64,000 bases of DNA from JBAXAM01 sp964213355 (GTDB taxonomy: Bacteria > Pseudomonadota > Gammaproteobacteria > UBA9339), in the NCBI GenBank assembly GCA_964213355.1, contig CAXOVY010000002.1:1-64000 (forward strand), in the 5' to 3' direction. The notes below the pieces were generated by a model. The model saw nothing but the letters and a program-made list of their open reading frames with translations, had not been told where the DNA came from and made no database searches. Positions within the stretch are counted from its first letter, which is position 1, and each line of letters opens with the position of its first letter. Made by a program: the position numbers and the translations under genes. Of the stretch, positions 35,414 to 45,206 are shown piece by piece.

Positions 35414-36778
35414 TTGAAACTGCGCATCACCAGTACAATAGCAACCAATAACAGCAATAATTTCACTGCCACAATAAACCAACGGAATACGATCGCGTAA
35501 CCAAGGTGGAATTTGCCATTCTTGCATTAATTTTTTAAGCTCGTGTGTACCTTGGCGTTTAGATAACTTTAACTTCTCACCACCTTGGCGAAACTGCACT
35601 GTAAATCTTTTGCCTTTAAAATCAGCCAAAAATTTCTTGCTTACTTTTGCACGCAACACTCCCAAATTACCTGGCAATTTTAATGGTCGTTTTAAATCAA
35701 ACCGCAAAACTTGTTTTTTGTCATGCAACAATAATGGCGACATTGCATACAAATAATTTTGAAAACGTCGTATTTCTGTTCCCTGCCACCCAACTACCGG
35801 GCTTGCATCACTACGCGAATTTACCATGGTACGTATAACTTCATTTAATTTTGCTTCACTTGGAGTAGGTAAATGCAAAGTATGCAGCCAAAAACGTAGC
35901 ACATTACCCTGCCTAGCAGGTGGAAGTTTTTTTAACGCCTCGATATTTATGGTGGCTCTAGCTTCACCGATAACTTTCACCAAATCCTCTGCAGCTAAAT
36001 TTTCAAGCAGCTCATTTGCTGCAGCACATAGACTTGCCACTCTATTTAAAGTAGTAGTAATTCCTGGCCAATTTTTTCTAATTATTGGCATTAATTTATG
36101 CCGAATTAAATTACGACGAAATTTTATGTCGGCATTACTTTCATCCTCAATCCATTTTAATTTATATTCTTTAGCATATTGCAATAATTCTTCCCGTGAA
36201 AAACTAAGCAGAGGCCGCATGAGCCAACCTTTACCGAATTTTACTTTTATAGGCATTGCAGCCAAACCCTTTGGCCCAGCACCACGAAATAGCTGCAATA
36301 GCAAAGTTTCAGCTTGATCATTTGCTTGATGCGCAGTTACTAAAACAGCATTCTTTGGCAGGTTTTCAACAAAAGCTTCGTAGCGTAATTTGCGGGCAAT
36401 TTCTTCGGGGCTATGGTCTTTGATTTTTATTTTTGCATTGACGTTTTTAACAATGCACTCAACACATAATTCTTTACAGATTTTTTTACAATGTTTAGTC
36501 CACTGTTTTGCGTTTAAACTTAAATTGTGATTAATATGAATAGCTGTTAATTGCAACTTGGGTTGAGCCCTGCGTAGCTGCACCAGCAAGTGTAACAATA
36601 CATGCGAATCTAGACCGCCACTGTAAGCAATAAATATTTTTTTAATTGTTTGACTTCGCACGGGGAATAAATCCCCGCGCTCGCCCAAGGAGAAGAGCTC
36701 GCGCTTCTCCCCCTTGGGAATCCCCCATCGCTTTGTTCCCGCGGCAAGCCGCGGGGAATTTTTAATATCTGCTTTCAC
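35405..36778 (-). CDS. tilS: tRNA(Ile) lysidine synthase with repeat-derived N-terminus
   Basis: 457 residues. The PP-loop motif AYSGGLDSHVLLHLL is at about 50-65, followed by VTAHQANDQAETLLLQLFRG and a C-terminal TilS domain. It converts the wobble C of tRNA-Ile(CAU) to lysidine and is essential. The start is a GTG overlapping accA by four bases. Residues about 7-43 come from a GC-rich palindromic block (36655-36760) in frame; normal TilS proteins have about 15-25 residues before the PP-loop. An internal start after the block is possible. Confidence 0.93.
   Translation of the reverse strand: MKADIKNSPRLAAGTKRWGIPKGEKRELFSLGERGDLFPVRSQTIKKIFIAYSGGLDSHVLLHLLVQLRRAQPKLQLTAIHINHNLSLNAKQWTKHCKKICKELCVECIVKNVNAKIKIKDHSPEEIARKLRYEAFVENLPKNAVLVTAHQANDQAETLLLQLFRGAGPKGLAAMPIKVKFGKGWLMRPLLSFSREELLQYAKEYKLKWIEDESNADIKFRRNLIRHKLMPIIRKNWPGITTTLNRVASLCAAANELLENLAAEDLVKVIGEARATINIEALKKLPPARQGNVLRFWLHTLHLPTPSEAKLNEVIRTMVNSRSDASPVVGWQGTEIRRFQNYLYAMSPLLLHDKKQVLRFDLKRPLKLPGNLGVLRAKVSKKFLADFKGKRFTVQFRQGGEKLKLSKRQGTHELKKLMQEWQIPPWLRDRIPLVYCGSEIIAVIGCYCTGDAQFQLF
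36655..36760. repeat. GC-rich palindromic repeat inside the 5' end of tilS
   Basis: Three hairpins lie side by side: CGGGG...CCCCG (36661-36677), CCAAGGAGAAG...CTTCTCCCCCTTGG (36685-36717) and TTCCCGCGGCAAGCCGCGGGGAA (36736-36758). The block is much richer in G+C than its surroundings and is read through in frame, like the palindromic elements found inside genes of some intracellular bacteria. Confidence 0.75.
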
Positions 36779-37722
36779 CTACCAAAACTCATTAGCTTTT
36801 CATAGCGCGTAGCTACTAATTGATCTGGAGATGATTTTCCCAGCTGCTGCAAATTATCAACTAATGCTAGCTTGAGACGCTCGGCCATCATATCATAATC
36901 ACGATGTGCACCACCAAGAGGCTCTGGAATAATTTGATCAATTAATTTTAATTTATAAAGCTTATTCGCAGTCAAATTCATGGCTTCAGCTGCCTCTGCT
37001 ACTTTATCCTGACTACGCCATAAAATTGATGCACATCCTTCTGGGGAAATAGTTGCATAAATACTATATTGCAACATCAATATCCGATCTCCAACACCAA
37101 GAGCTAAAGCACCGCCTGATCCACCCTCACCGATCACAGTGCAAATAATTTTCGTGCGCAATTTGGACATAACAAATAAGTTACGCGCAATAGCTTCACT
37201 TTGGTTGCGCTCCTCAGCATCGATTCCAGGATAAGCACCTGGAGTATCGATAAAAGTAAGAATTGGCAACTGAAATTTTTCTGCAAGTTCCATCAAACGT
37301 AACGCCTTGCGATATTCTTCCGGATGAGACATAGAAAAATTACGTTCAAGATTTTCTTTGGTGGTACGTCCTTTTTGTTGTGCAATAATCATAACTGGCT
37401 GATTTTGCATACGGGCAATACCACCAACAATAGCTGACCCCTTAGCAAAATGACGATCCCCAAACAATTCATCAAAATCATTAAAAATAAGTTTTATATA
37501 GTCGAGGGAGTGTGGACGTTGTGGATGCCGTGCTAATTTTACGATTTGCATCGCCGTCAATGATGAAAAAATTGATTTAGTTAAATCACGAGATTTTTCT
37601 TCAAGGCGCTTAATTTCTTCACTAATATTGAAGCTATTATCGCTACTGACGTAACGCAGCTCTTCAATTTTGGCAAGCAACTCGGCAATCGGTTGTTCGA
37701 AATCTAAAAAATCTAGGTTCAT
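36775..37722 (-). CDS. accA: Acetyl-CoA carboxylase carboxyltransferase, alpha subunit
   Basis: 315 residues, the normal length. Conserved stretches: VMIIAQQKGRTTKEN, FIDTPGAYPGIDAEERNQSE, GEGGSGGALALGVGDRILML and SPEGCASILWRS. With AccD it transfers carboxyl from biotin to acetyl-CoA to give malonyl-CoA for fatty acids. It precedes tilS, overlapping by four bases. Confidence 0.97.
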   Translation of the reverse strand: MNLDFLDFEQPIAELLAKIEELRYVSSDNSFNISEEIKRLEEKSRDLTKSIFSSLTAMQIVKLARHPQRPHSLDYIKLIFNDFDELFGDRHFAKGSAIVGGIARMQNQPVMIIAQQKGRTTKENLERNFSMSHPEEYRKALRLMELAEKFQLPILTFIDTPGAYPGIDAEERNQSEAIARNLFVMSKLRTKIICTVIGEGGSGGALALGVGDRILMLQYSIYATISPEGCASILWRSQDKVAEAAEAMNLTANKLYKLKLIDQIIPEPLGGAHRDYDMMAERLKLALVDNLQQLGKSSPDQLVATRYEKLMSFGR

Positions 37723-37829
37723 TTATATATCCACTGACTGTATAGATAATTTATATTGGACGCAATTGTAGCAAATATGCTAATTTATAACAATGCTGCT
37801 AGCATACTGAATCTGGAAAATTTAAAAAT

Positions 37830-38585
37830 ATGTATTTAATTATATTTAAAACCATTGCCGCTACTGGTATTTTTTTACTTACCTTAACTGCAGGATTACT
37901 GCCTCTAAAAGTAGCAAAAAACAAAATCCACCTTCTATACTTAGGCGATGCTTTTGCTAGCGGGATATTCTTAAGTGCTGCATTATTACATTTACTCCCA
38001 GATGCCGATAAGGGATTTCATCAAGTTTTAACCAATCATTCTTACCCAACTGCACAATTAATTTGCGTTACAACCTTTATTTTATTATTGATCATGGAAC
38101 GCACCGTTCTTACATATGGCAAGCATCATTTCTCTGACAGCAAAACCATTGCACCTTTTCTTTTGATATTATTATTGTCTATACACTCACTAGTAGAAGG
38201 AGCTGCAATTGGAACCAGCTTCGGCCTAACAGAAACATCGATGATATTTTTTGCTGTCGTAGCACACAAGGGTTCTGAAAGTTTTGCGTTAGCTGTAAAT
38301 CTACACCACTACAATCTATCCACGAAAAACATTCAAAAAATTATAACTATATTTTCTTTTATAACTCCTCTGGGTATTTTTGTAGCTTCTCTCATTATGT
38401 ATGCACTCCAAACCAGTGCAGGAAGTACTCTAAGTGCTACTGTAAACGCAATCACAGCAGGAACTTTTTTGTATCTAGGCACTGAACATATGGTTGAAAA
38501 AACAAAATCATTCGAAAACCCTATTGAAATATTAGCACTAATATTAGGTATAACACTAATGGCTGTAGTGGCTATTTGGGTTTGA
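37830..38585 (+). CDS. ZIP-family metal transporter
   Basis: 251 residues with about eight membrane helices. Metal-site residues are seen in ALLHLLPDA, HSLVEGAAIGTSFG (HxxxE) and VAHKGSESFALAVNLH (HKxxE). It would take up zinc or iron across the inner membrane. It is read divergently from accA and ends base to base with the convergent lapB. Confidence 0.92.
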   Translation: MYLIIFKTIAATGIFLLTLTAGLLPLKVAKNKIHLLYLGDAFASGIFLSAALLHLLPDADKGFHQVLTNHSYPTAQLICVTTFILLLIMERTVLTYGKHHFSDSKTIAPFLLILLLSIHSLVEGAAIGTSFGLTETSMIFFAVVAHKGSESFALAVNLHHYNLSTKNIQKIITIFSFITPLGIFVASLIMYALQTSAGSTLSATVNAITAGTFLYLGTEHMVEKTKSFENPIEILALILGITLMAVVAIWV

Positions 38586-39749
38586 TTAATCCCCCTCCAA
38601 ACCATGAATCGGCTTTACTGAATTCCAGCGCTTGCAACTAGGACATTGCCAATATAGTTGTTTACCAGCGAATCCACAATGGATACAACGGTAAATGGGC
38701 TTGTGTTCGGAAAGTTTATCGATAAACTCTTTGAGTAATAACAACTTATCTTTCGTATCAGGATCAGCACTATTTATATATAAACCCAGCATACGCCTTA
38801 AACCGCGTATCGAAAGTAAGCGGTGACTTTGATTTGAAAGATATTCAATCGCAGCCATCTCTCCTTGCTTATCGCAAATATAATCTGTCATGGCAAGCAC
38901 AAAACAAATTCGTGGATTTTCGGCTATATATTTTGATAAATAATCAACAAACTCTTCTTCACAATTTGTTTTTTTATAACAATCAGCCAAAAGCACAATA
39001 ACTTCGGACATATATTCTGCATCCTGCTCATATACATGGCGAAAAGCATGAATGGCTGGTTTATATTCACCGGACTCAATAAAAAGTTTTCCTGAAATAA
39101 TACTGCCGCGCGCGCAATGTTTATCGTAAGACAGGGCCTCTTTTAAATATTCATGTGCCTGCTGGTTTCGATGATCATGGCGCGACTGCTCTGCAAGCTC
39201 ACAGTAGTAATGAGCAACCGCATTATTTACATTTATATTACTTAAACTTGCCAATTTTTTTGCTGTAACAATTGCTTGTTGCCAATCTTTTTGTTGTTGA
39301 TATATATTAATCAAGTTATTTAAGCTGCTAACAACATCTCCTTCAAGTTCAATCAATTCCAAAAATAAGCGTTCAGCACGATCTAATACTCCTGCACGCA
39401 GATAATCCTGCGCTAACTCAAACAATGCTTGCATACGCTGCTTTCGATCCAACTGTGGACGAGCTATGAGATTTTGGTGAATGCGAATAGCACGATCTAC
39501 TTCACCACGACGCCTAAATAAGCTGCCCAAAGCCAAATGTGTTTCAACGGTATCAGTATTTACTTCAAGCATTTTAATAAAAACATCAACAGCTTTATCA
39601 GGCTGTTCGTTAATCAAATAATTTAAGCCAAGAAAATAATCATGCTGAACTACAGGGGGATCAATTTCAATGGTTTTTTTGTGACGATAACCAGCATACC
39701 ATCCAGAAACAGCAGCAACAGGAAGAAGTAGTAGCAATAGCTGGAACAT
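38586..39749 (-). CDS. lapB: Lipopolysaccharide assembly protein LapB
   Basis: 387 residues. One N-terminal membrane anchor (LLLLLPVAAVSGWYAGY), then TPR repeats from about 40 to 340, and a C-terminal rubredoxin-like Cys4 metal site (CIHCGFAGKQLYWQCPSCKR). LapB guides FtsH-mediated LpxC turnover and LPS assembly. It is paired with lapA as in most gammaproteobacteria, downstream of rpsA. Confidence 0.96.
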   Translation of the reverse strand: MFQLLLLLLPVAAVSGWYAGYRHKKTIEIDPPVVQHDYFLGLNYLINEQPDKAVDVFIKMLEVNTDTVETHLALGSLFRRRGEVDRAIRIHQNLIARPQLDRKQRMQALFELAQDYLRAGVLDRAERLFLELIELEGDVVSSLNNLINIYQQQKDWQQAIVTAKKLASLSNINVNNAVAHYYCELAEQSRHDHRNQQAHEYLKEALSYDKHCARGSIISGKLFIESGEYKPAIHAFRHVYEQDAEYMSEVIVLLADCYKKTNCEEEFVDYLSKYIAENPRICFVLAMTDYICDKQGEMAAIEYLSNQSHRLLSIRGLRRMLGLYINSADPDTKDKLLLLKEFIDKLSEHKPIYRCIHCGFAGKQLYWQCPSCKRWNSVKPIHGLEGD

Positions 39750-39767
39750 AAATAATTATTAGGGAGC

Positions 39768-40055
39768 TTATTCTCCCTTGATGGGAATTGAGCGCAAGTT
39801 TTTAACTTCTTTTTCAACAAGCTTTAGACGCGATTTTAACCGAAAATTATCTCGTTTTATCCTTATCCAAGAGAATGTAGATACCAATAAGCCAAGAAAA
39901 ATTCCCCCGCCAAAGGCAAAAACCAACAATAAGGAAAGCGTGATTGTTTTTGAACCCAAGTAATAATTGAAAACAACAGGTGCGGCATTTAAAGAAGCAA
40001 ATGTTAAACCAGCTAACATTATGACCAATAGGACTAGATATGAAAGTATGCGCAT
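39768..40055 (-). CDS. lapA: Lipopolysaccharide assembly protein LapA
   Basis: 95 residues with two membrane helices (YLVLLVIMLAGLTFASL and LLLVFAFGGGIFLGLLV) and a basic cytoplasmic tail, typical of the LapA/DUF1049 family. It lies 18 bp before lapB and after rpsA. It works with LapB at the inner membrane. Confidence 0.92.
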   Translation of the reverse strand: MRILSYLVLLVIMLAGLTFASLNAAPVVFNYYLGSKTITLSLLLVFAFGGGIFLGLLVSTFSWIRIKRDNFRLKSRLKLVEKEVKNLRSIPIKGE

Positions 40056-40088
40056 AAATTAACCCCGCTCATAATCACTGCAAGGAGC

Positions 40089-40122
40089 CGTCATTGCGAG
40101 CCTAATACTCCTCACAATGACG
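40089..40122. repeat. CGTCATTGCGAG-type hairpin between rpsA and lapA
   Basis: CGTCATTGCGAG (40089-40100) and CTCACAATGACG (40111-40122) pair with one mismatch around a 10-base loop. It resembles widely scattered CGTCATTGCGAG repeats of other bacterial genomes and may lower read-through from rpsA into lapA. Confidence 0.7.
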
Positions 40123-40134
40123 AGATCATTCATG

Positions 40135-41793
40135 TCACTTATCAACATTATGTTGAATTTGCTCTTTAAGTAAATCACCCAATTGTGTATTGGCGGGTGC
40201 ATCAGAATTACCAAGTTCTGGTTGCATTTCTTTGATGGATAAATTAACCGCGCGACTCTTTTTATCAACACCAAGTACCCTAGCCTCGATACTATCACCT
40301 TCTTTTAATAATTCAGAAGCATCTTTAACTTTCTCGCGACTAACATCAGCCGCTTTAACTTTACCAGAAATACCATTACCTAAATCAATTGTTGCAGATT
40401 TGGCATTAACTTCAGTAACTACGCCACTAACCACACTTCCCTTTGGATGCTGATCCAAATAATCAGTATAGACATCACTTTCTAACTGTTTAATACCAAG
40501 TGAAATTCGCTCACGCTCAGCATCAATGGCCAAAATAACCGCTTCAATATCTTGTCCTTTTTTGTAATTACGAATGGCTTTCTCACCTGGTTCAGTCCAA
40601 GAAATATCGGAAAGATGTACTAAACCATCAATATCGCCCTCAAGTCCAACAAAAATTCCAAAGTCGGTAATTGATTTAATCTTACCACTTACTTTTTCAT
40701 CTTTATTGTGTACGTTGGCATATTCTTTCCATGGATTTAGTTTGCATTGCTTCATACCCAAGGAAATGCGGCGACGATCTCCGTCAATTTCAAGAACTTT
40801 AACTTCAACTTCTTGGCCTTGAGCTACAACTTTGGCTGGATGAATATTTTTGTTAGTCCAGTCAATTTCAGACATATGGACTAAACCTTCAATACCAGGC
40901 TCAATTTCAACAAAACAACCATAATCGGTAATGTTAGTAATACGACCAAATAATCTTGTACCGACTGGATAACGGCGATTAATATCACGCCATGGATCAT
41001 CTGCCAATTGTTTCAAGCCTAACGAAACACGATTTTTATCACGATCATACTTTAAAACTTTAACCTTAATTTCATCACCAAGTTTTAATACTTCATTTGG
41101 ATGGCGAATACGTTTCCACGACATATCAGTAATGTGTAGTAAACCATCAACACCACCAAGATCAATAAAAGCACCATAATCTGTAAGGTTTTTAACTACC
41201 CCGGTAATAATCGAGCCTTCTTCTAAGCTACTCAACAATGCATCACGTTCTGGCGTACTTTCGGCCATTAGTGCTGCACGACGAGATACCACAATGTTAT
41301 TTTCTTTTTTATCAACCTTAATAATCTTAAAATCAAGTTCTTTACCTTCAATATATGAAGTATCACGCACTGGCTTAATATCTACTAATGAACCAGGTAA
41401 AAAAGAACGAATCTTATTAATTTCCACGGTAAAGCCGCCACGAACACGCTCGGTAACAATTCCCTTTACCGTTTCCCCATTGGTAAAAGCATTTTCTAAT
41501 GCCTGCCATGACTCAATACGCTTAGCTTTTTCACGTGAAAAAGTAGTTTTGCCAGTACCATTTTCAAAGGCCTCCAAAACCACATCAACAATATCGCCAA
41601 CAGCAACCTCTAATTCGTTATTTTGGTTGCGGAATTCGCTAATCGATATATATGCTTCTGATTTCGATCCTGCAGCATATACGACCACAAAATCTGGGGT
41701 GATATCAACAACATCAGCTTTTCTAATAGCCCCACTTTGAAAATCTATATTTTGTACACTTTCAGCAAATAGTTCCGCAAAATTTTCTATCAT
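40135..41793 (-). CDS. rpsA: Ribosomal protein S1
   Basis: About 552 residues with six S1 (OB-fold) repeats; GxVKxLTDYGAFIDLGGVDG and similar glycine-rich units recur about every 85 residues. It binds mRNA to the 30S subunit. The start is set at MIENFAELFAES (41793), with GAGAG five bases upstream, in place of the ATG four codons before. It follows cmk, the usual gammaproteobacterial order. Confidence 0.97.
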   Translation of the reverse strand: MIENFAELFAESVQNIDFQSGAIRKADVVDITPDFVVVYAAGSKSEAYISISEFRNQNNELEVAVGDIVDVVLEAFENGTGKTTFSREKAKRIESWQALENAFTNGETVKGIVTERVRGGFTVEINKIRSFLPGSLVDIKPVRDTSYIEGKELDFKIIKVDKKENNIVVSRRAALMAESTPERDALLSSLEEGSIITGVVKNLTDYGAFIDLGGVDGLLHITDMSWKRIRHPNEVLKLGDEIKVKVLKYDRDKNRVSLGLKQLADDPWRDINRRYPVGTRLFGRITNITDYGCFVEIEPGIEGLVHMSEIDWTNKNIHPAKVVAQGQEVEVKVLEIDGDRRRISLGMKQCKLNPWKEYANVHNKDEKVSGKIKSITDFGIFVGLEGDIDGLVHLSDISWTEPGEKAIRNYKKGQDIEAVILAIDAERERISLGIKQLESDVYTDYLDQHPKGSVVSGVVTEVNAKSATIDLGNGISGKVKAADVSREKVKDASELLKEGDSIEARVLGVDKKSRAVNLSIKEMQPELGNSDAPANTQLGDLLKEQIQHNVDK

Positions 41794-41856
41794 ATTAACT
41801 CTCATTAAAAATTATTGTGTTCCAAGTAACACGGGTTAAATTATTAAATGCATGCC

Positions 41857-42534
41857 CTAAAACCTTGTTTTTGCATGCGCCAAAATTAACTGCAGCACTT
41901 CATCAACACTTAACTTGGTAGTATCAATTATCACTGCAGCAGAATCCGGTTTTAAAGGAGCAACAACGCGACTTTCATCGCGAATATCACGCTCCATTAA
42001 ACCCTGTAAAACCGCGTCGAGGGTAGCATTTATACCGCTACCTTGCAACTGCAAAAAACGTCTTCTTGCTCTTTCTTCAGCACTTGCAGTTAAAAATATT
42101 TTGAATCGCGCATTGGGAAATACCACTGTTCCCATATCACGACCATCTGCAACCAAACCCGGTAATCTACAAAAACTACGTAAAAAAGGGGTAAGAGCAG
42201 CACGAACCTCGGCAATTGCCGCTGTTTTTGAAGCCATAACACCGCATTCTTCGTGACGAATCGCATTTGTTACGTCCTCTGTTTCAAGAATTATTTTTTG
42301 CGGTGAACCAGGTTGATCGATAAATTCAGCGTTTAATGCCGAAGCTGCGACCACTAAAGCAGGTATATCATTCAGCTGAATATTATTCTTTATAATCACC
42401 AAGGCAAACGTGCGATAAACAGCACCACTATCTAAAAAATGCCAACCTAATTTTTCGGCCACGAGTTTGCTAATGGTGCCTTTACCGGAACTACTTGGAC
42501 CATCGATAGTGATGATTGGGACATTGGTTATCAT
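41857..42534 (-). CDS. cmk: Cytidylate kinase
   Basis: 225 residues. The nucleotide loop TIDGPSSSGKGTISKLVAEK is at the start, with LDSGAVYRTFAL and VADGRDMGTVVFP as further family marks. It phosphorylates CMP and dCMP. It lies directly between gyrA (50 bp upstream) and rpsA; the serC, pheA and aroA genes that often separate gyrA from cmk are absent. Confidence 0.97.
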   Translation of the reverse strand: MITNVPIITIDGPSSSGKGTISKLVAEKLGWHFLDSGAVYRTFALVIIKNNIQLNDIPALVVAASALNAEFIDQPGSPQKIILETEDVTNAIRHEECGVMASKTAAIAEVRAALTPFLRSFCRLPGLVADGRDMGTVVFPNARFKIFLTASAEERARRRFLQLQGSGINATLDAVLQGLMERDIRDESRVVAPLKPDSAAVIIDTTKLSVDEVLQLILAHAKTRF

Positions 42535-42583
42535 TGATGTATCGGTGGTTTTGCTGATTAATTAACCATCAAATTAATATTTG

Positions 42584-45124
42584 CTAATCTTCTTCTTTTT
42601 CTTCTACCTTCTGTACGCCAACAAGGCCTTCACCATCGCCAAGATTAATCAAACGTACTCCTTGGGTATTTCTGCCAATAATTGAAATCTCATCAACACG
42701 CGTTCGAACAAGCGTTCCCTGATTACTAATCAACATAATTTCATCACCGGCATCGACTTGGATAGCACCAACCGCTTTACCATTACGCTCACTAACCTGA
42801 ATAGCAATAACGCCTTGAGCACCTCGATTGACAACCGAAAAATCAGAAATGGCGGTGCGTTTACCATAGCCATTTTCAGTAGCAGTTAAAATTGCCCCAT
42901 TAGGATTAGCAATAATGAGGGAAATAACCTTCTGACCTGCCTTCAGACGCATGCCACGAACACCTCGTGCGCTACGACCCATCGGCCGGACATGGTCTTC
43001 AGAAAATCTAACGGCCTTACCGGCATCACTAAAGAGCATGATCTCCTGTTTACCATCCGTTAGAGCTACGTTAACTAAATTATCATCCGGCTGTAAATCA
43101 ACTGCAATAATCCCATTTGAACGCGGATTAGAAAATTGCCCAAGCGTTACTTTTTTAACAATGCCTTTAGCTGTAACCATAAAAAGATAATGGTTGGCTA
43201 AATATTCTCGAATTGGCAAAATAGTATTAATACGTTCGTCTTTTTCCAGCGGAAATAAATTCACCAAGGGTTTACCACGGGAAATTCTATTGCCCCGTGG
43301 TAATAAGTAAACTTTAAGCCAATAGACCTTACCCTTATTCGAAAAACATAAAATAGTGTCGTGCGTATTAGCAATAAATAAGCGTTCAACAAAATCCTCT
43401 TCTTTAACTTTGGTCGCTGTTTTTCCTCTGCCACCACGACGCTGTGCTTGATAATCAGCAACTGCCTGAATTTTGGCATACCCTTCGTGCGAAAGCGTAA
43501 CCACTACATCCTCAGGTGTAATCAAATCTTCATGAGTTAAATCTTCTTGAGTATCGATAATCTCAGTACGACGTTTGTCAGCAAACAATTCCTTCATTTC
43601 TAAAAGTTCTTTGCGAATAACTTCAAGTAATAAATTGGGCGAGGCTAAAATGTCAAGCAATTGTTTAATATTGCCAAGCAATTCCTTGTACTCATTAAAT
43701 ATTTTATCTTGTTCAAGTCCGGTTAAACGGTGCAATCGCAAATCTAAAATTGCCTGAGCCTGAACATCTGATAAACGATAATCACCATTCTTAGTTATCC
43801 CAAAGTTCTCTTCAAGATCATCTGGCCGCGAAATCTCAGCACCAACTTGCTCAAGCATTATTTTGACAAAACCAGTTTGCCACATGCGAGCTAATAATTC
43901 CTGCTTAGCAACTACTGGACTGTTTGATTTTTTAATTAAAGCAATCATTTCGTCTATATTGGCAAGTGCAATACTTAAACCCTCCAAAACATGCGCTCGT
44001 TTGCGCGCTTGTTTTAGCTCAAACACCGAGCGTCTCACAACTACCTCACGTCGATGTTTTAAAAAGGCCTCAAGCAACTGCTTTAAATTGAGAGTTTTTG
44101 GTTGCCCATTATCGAGAGCAACAACGTTAATACCAAAAGTAACCTGCATTTGCGTATTTAAAAATAGGTTGTTTAAAGTAACTTCGGCAATTTCACCACG
44201 CCGTAGTTCAATCACCACGCGCATACCATCTTTATCAGATTCATCACGAACTGCGGTAATTCCTTCAATTTTTTTCTCTTTGACTAATTCGGCAATACGT
44301 TCCAGCAAACTGGCTTTATTAACTTGATACGGGAGTTCATCAATAATAATAGCCTGCTTGTGACCTGTTTCATCGCTTTCAATGGTAACCTTGGAGCGCA
44401 CACGAATTTTGCCACGACCGGTGCGGTAAGCTTGCTCTATCCCAGCCCTGCCGTTAATAATACCGGCAGTTGGAAAATCTGGTCCGGGAATAATTTTAAT
44501 TAAATCACGTATTTCAATTTCCGGATTATCAATCATAGCAAAACAGGCATCAATGACTTCACCTAAATTGTGCGGAGGAATATTAGTTGCCATACCAACC
44601 GCTATACCAGAAGAACCGTTGATCAAAAGATTGGGCAAGCGTGTTGGTAGAACTTCAGGCGCAAACTCTGTGCCATCGTAATTTGGTGCAAAATCTACAG
44701 TCTCTTTATCAAGATCGATCAACAAATAATGAGCTATTTTCGCCAACCTAATTTCGGTATAACGCATCGCTGCTGGCGAATCGCCATCAACAGAACCAAA
44801 GTTTCCTTGACCATCAACCAACGGATAGCGCAGTGAAAAAGGTTGCGCCATACGCACAATCGTATCGTAAACAGCACTATCACCATGAGGATGGTATTTA
44901 CCAATTACATCACCAACGATACGTGCGGATTTTTTATACGGTTTATTATATTCATTACCAAGCTCACGCATGGCATATAAAGAACGACGATGAACTGGTT
45001 TTAGGCCATCACGTACGTCTGGCAGGGCTCTACTTACAATAACGCTCATCGCATAATCAAGATAAGACTTCTTTAGTTCGTCTTCAATGTTAACAAGAGT
45101 TATTTCTTTGGCTGGTTGAATCAT
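42584..45124 (-). CDS. gyrA: DNA gyrase subunit A
   Basis: 846 residues. The catalytic Tyr is in AAMRYTEIRLAK (about 122). The quinolone-determining stretch HPHGDSAVYDTIVRMAQPF keeps Ser and Asp at the two main sites, the susceptible state. The GyrA box QRRGGRGK starts the C-terminal DNA-wrapping beta-pinwheel. It introduces negative supercoils with GyrB. Confidence 0.98.
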   Translation of the reverse strand: MIQPAKEITLVNIEDELKKSYLDYAMSVIVSRALPDVRDGLKPVHRRSLYAMRELGNEYNKPYKKSARIVGDVIGKYHPHGDSAVYDTIVRMAQPFSLRYPLVDGQGNFGSVDGDSPAAMRYTEIRLAKIAHYLLIDLDKETVDFAPNYDGTEFAPEVLPTRLPNLLINGSSGIAVGMATNIPPHNLGEVIDACFAMIDNPEIEIRDLIKIIPGPDFPTAGIINGRAGIEQAYRTGRGKIRVRSKVTIESDETGHKQAIIIDELPYQVNKASLLERIAELVKEKKIEGITAVRDESDKDGMRVVIELRRGEIAEVTLNNLFLNTQMQVTFGINVVALDNGQPKTLNLKQLLEAFLKHRREVVVRRSVFELKQARKRAHVLEGLSIALANIDEMIALIKKSNSPVVAKQELLARMWQTGFVKIMLEQVGAEISRPDDLEENFGITKNGDYRLSDVQAQAILDLRLHRLTGLEQDKIFNEYKELLGNIKQLLDILASPNLLLEVIRKELLEMKELFADKRRTEIIDTQEDLTHEDLITPEDVVVTLSHEGYAKIQAVADYQAQRRGGRGKTATKVKEEDFVERLFIANTHDTILCFSNKGKVYWLKVYLLPRGNRISRGKPLVNLFPLEKDERINTILPIREYLANHYLFMVTAKGIVKKVTLGQFSNPRSNGIIAVDLQPDDNLVNVALTDGKQEIMLFSDAGKAVRFSEDHVRPMGRSARGVRGMRLKAGQKVISLIIANPNGAILTATENGYGKRTAISDFSVVNRGAQGVIAIQVSERNGKAVGAIQVDAGDEIMLISNQGTLVRTRVDEISIIGRNTQGVRLINLGDGEGLVGVQKVEEKEED

Positions 45125-45206
45125 ATTTTTTATATAAAAATCAAAAAGTTATAAATTAATTAGGATATTGCATTCTAGCACAAAATTAGGTTAAAAAAAA
45201 TGAAAA

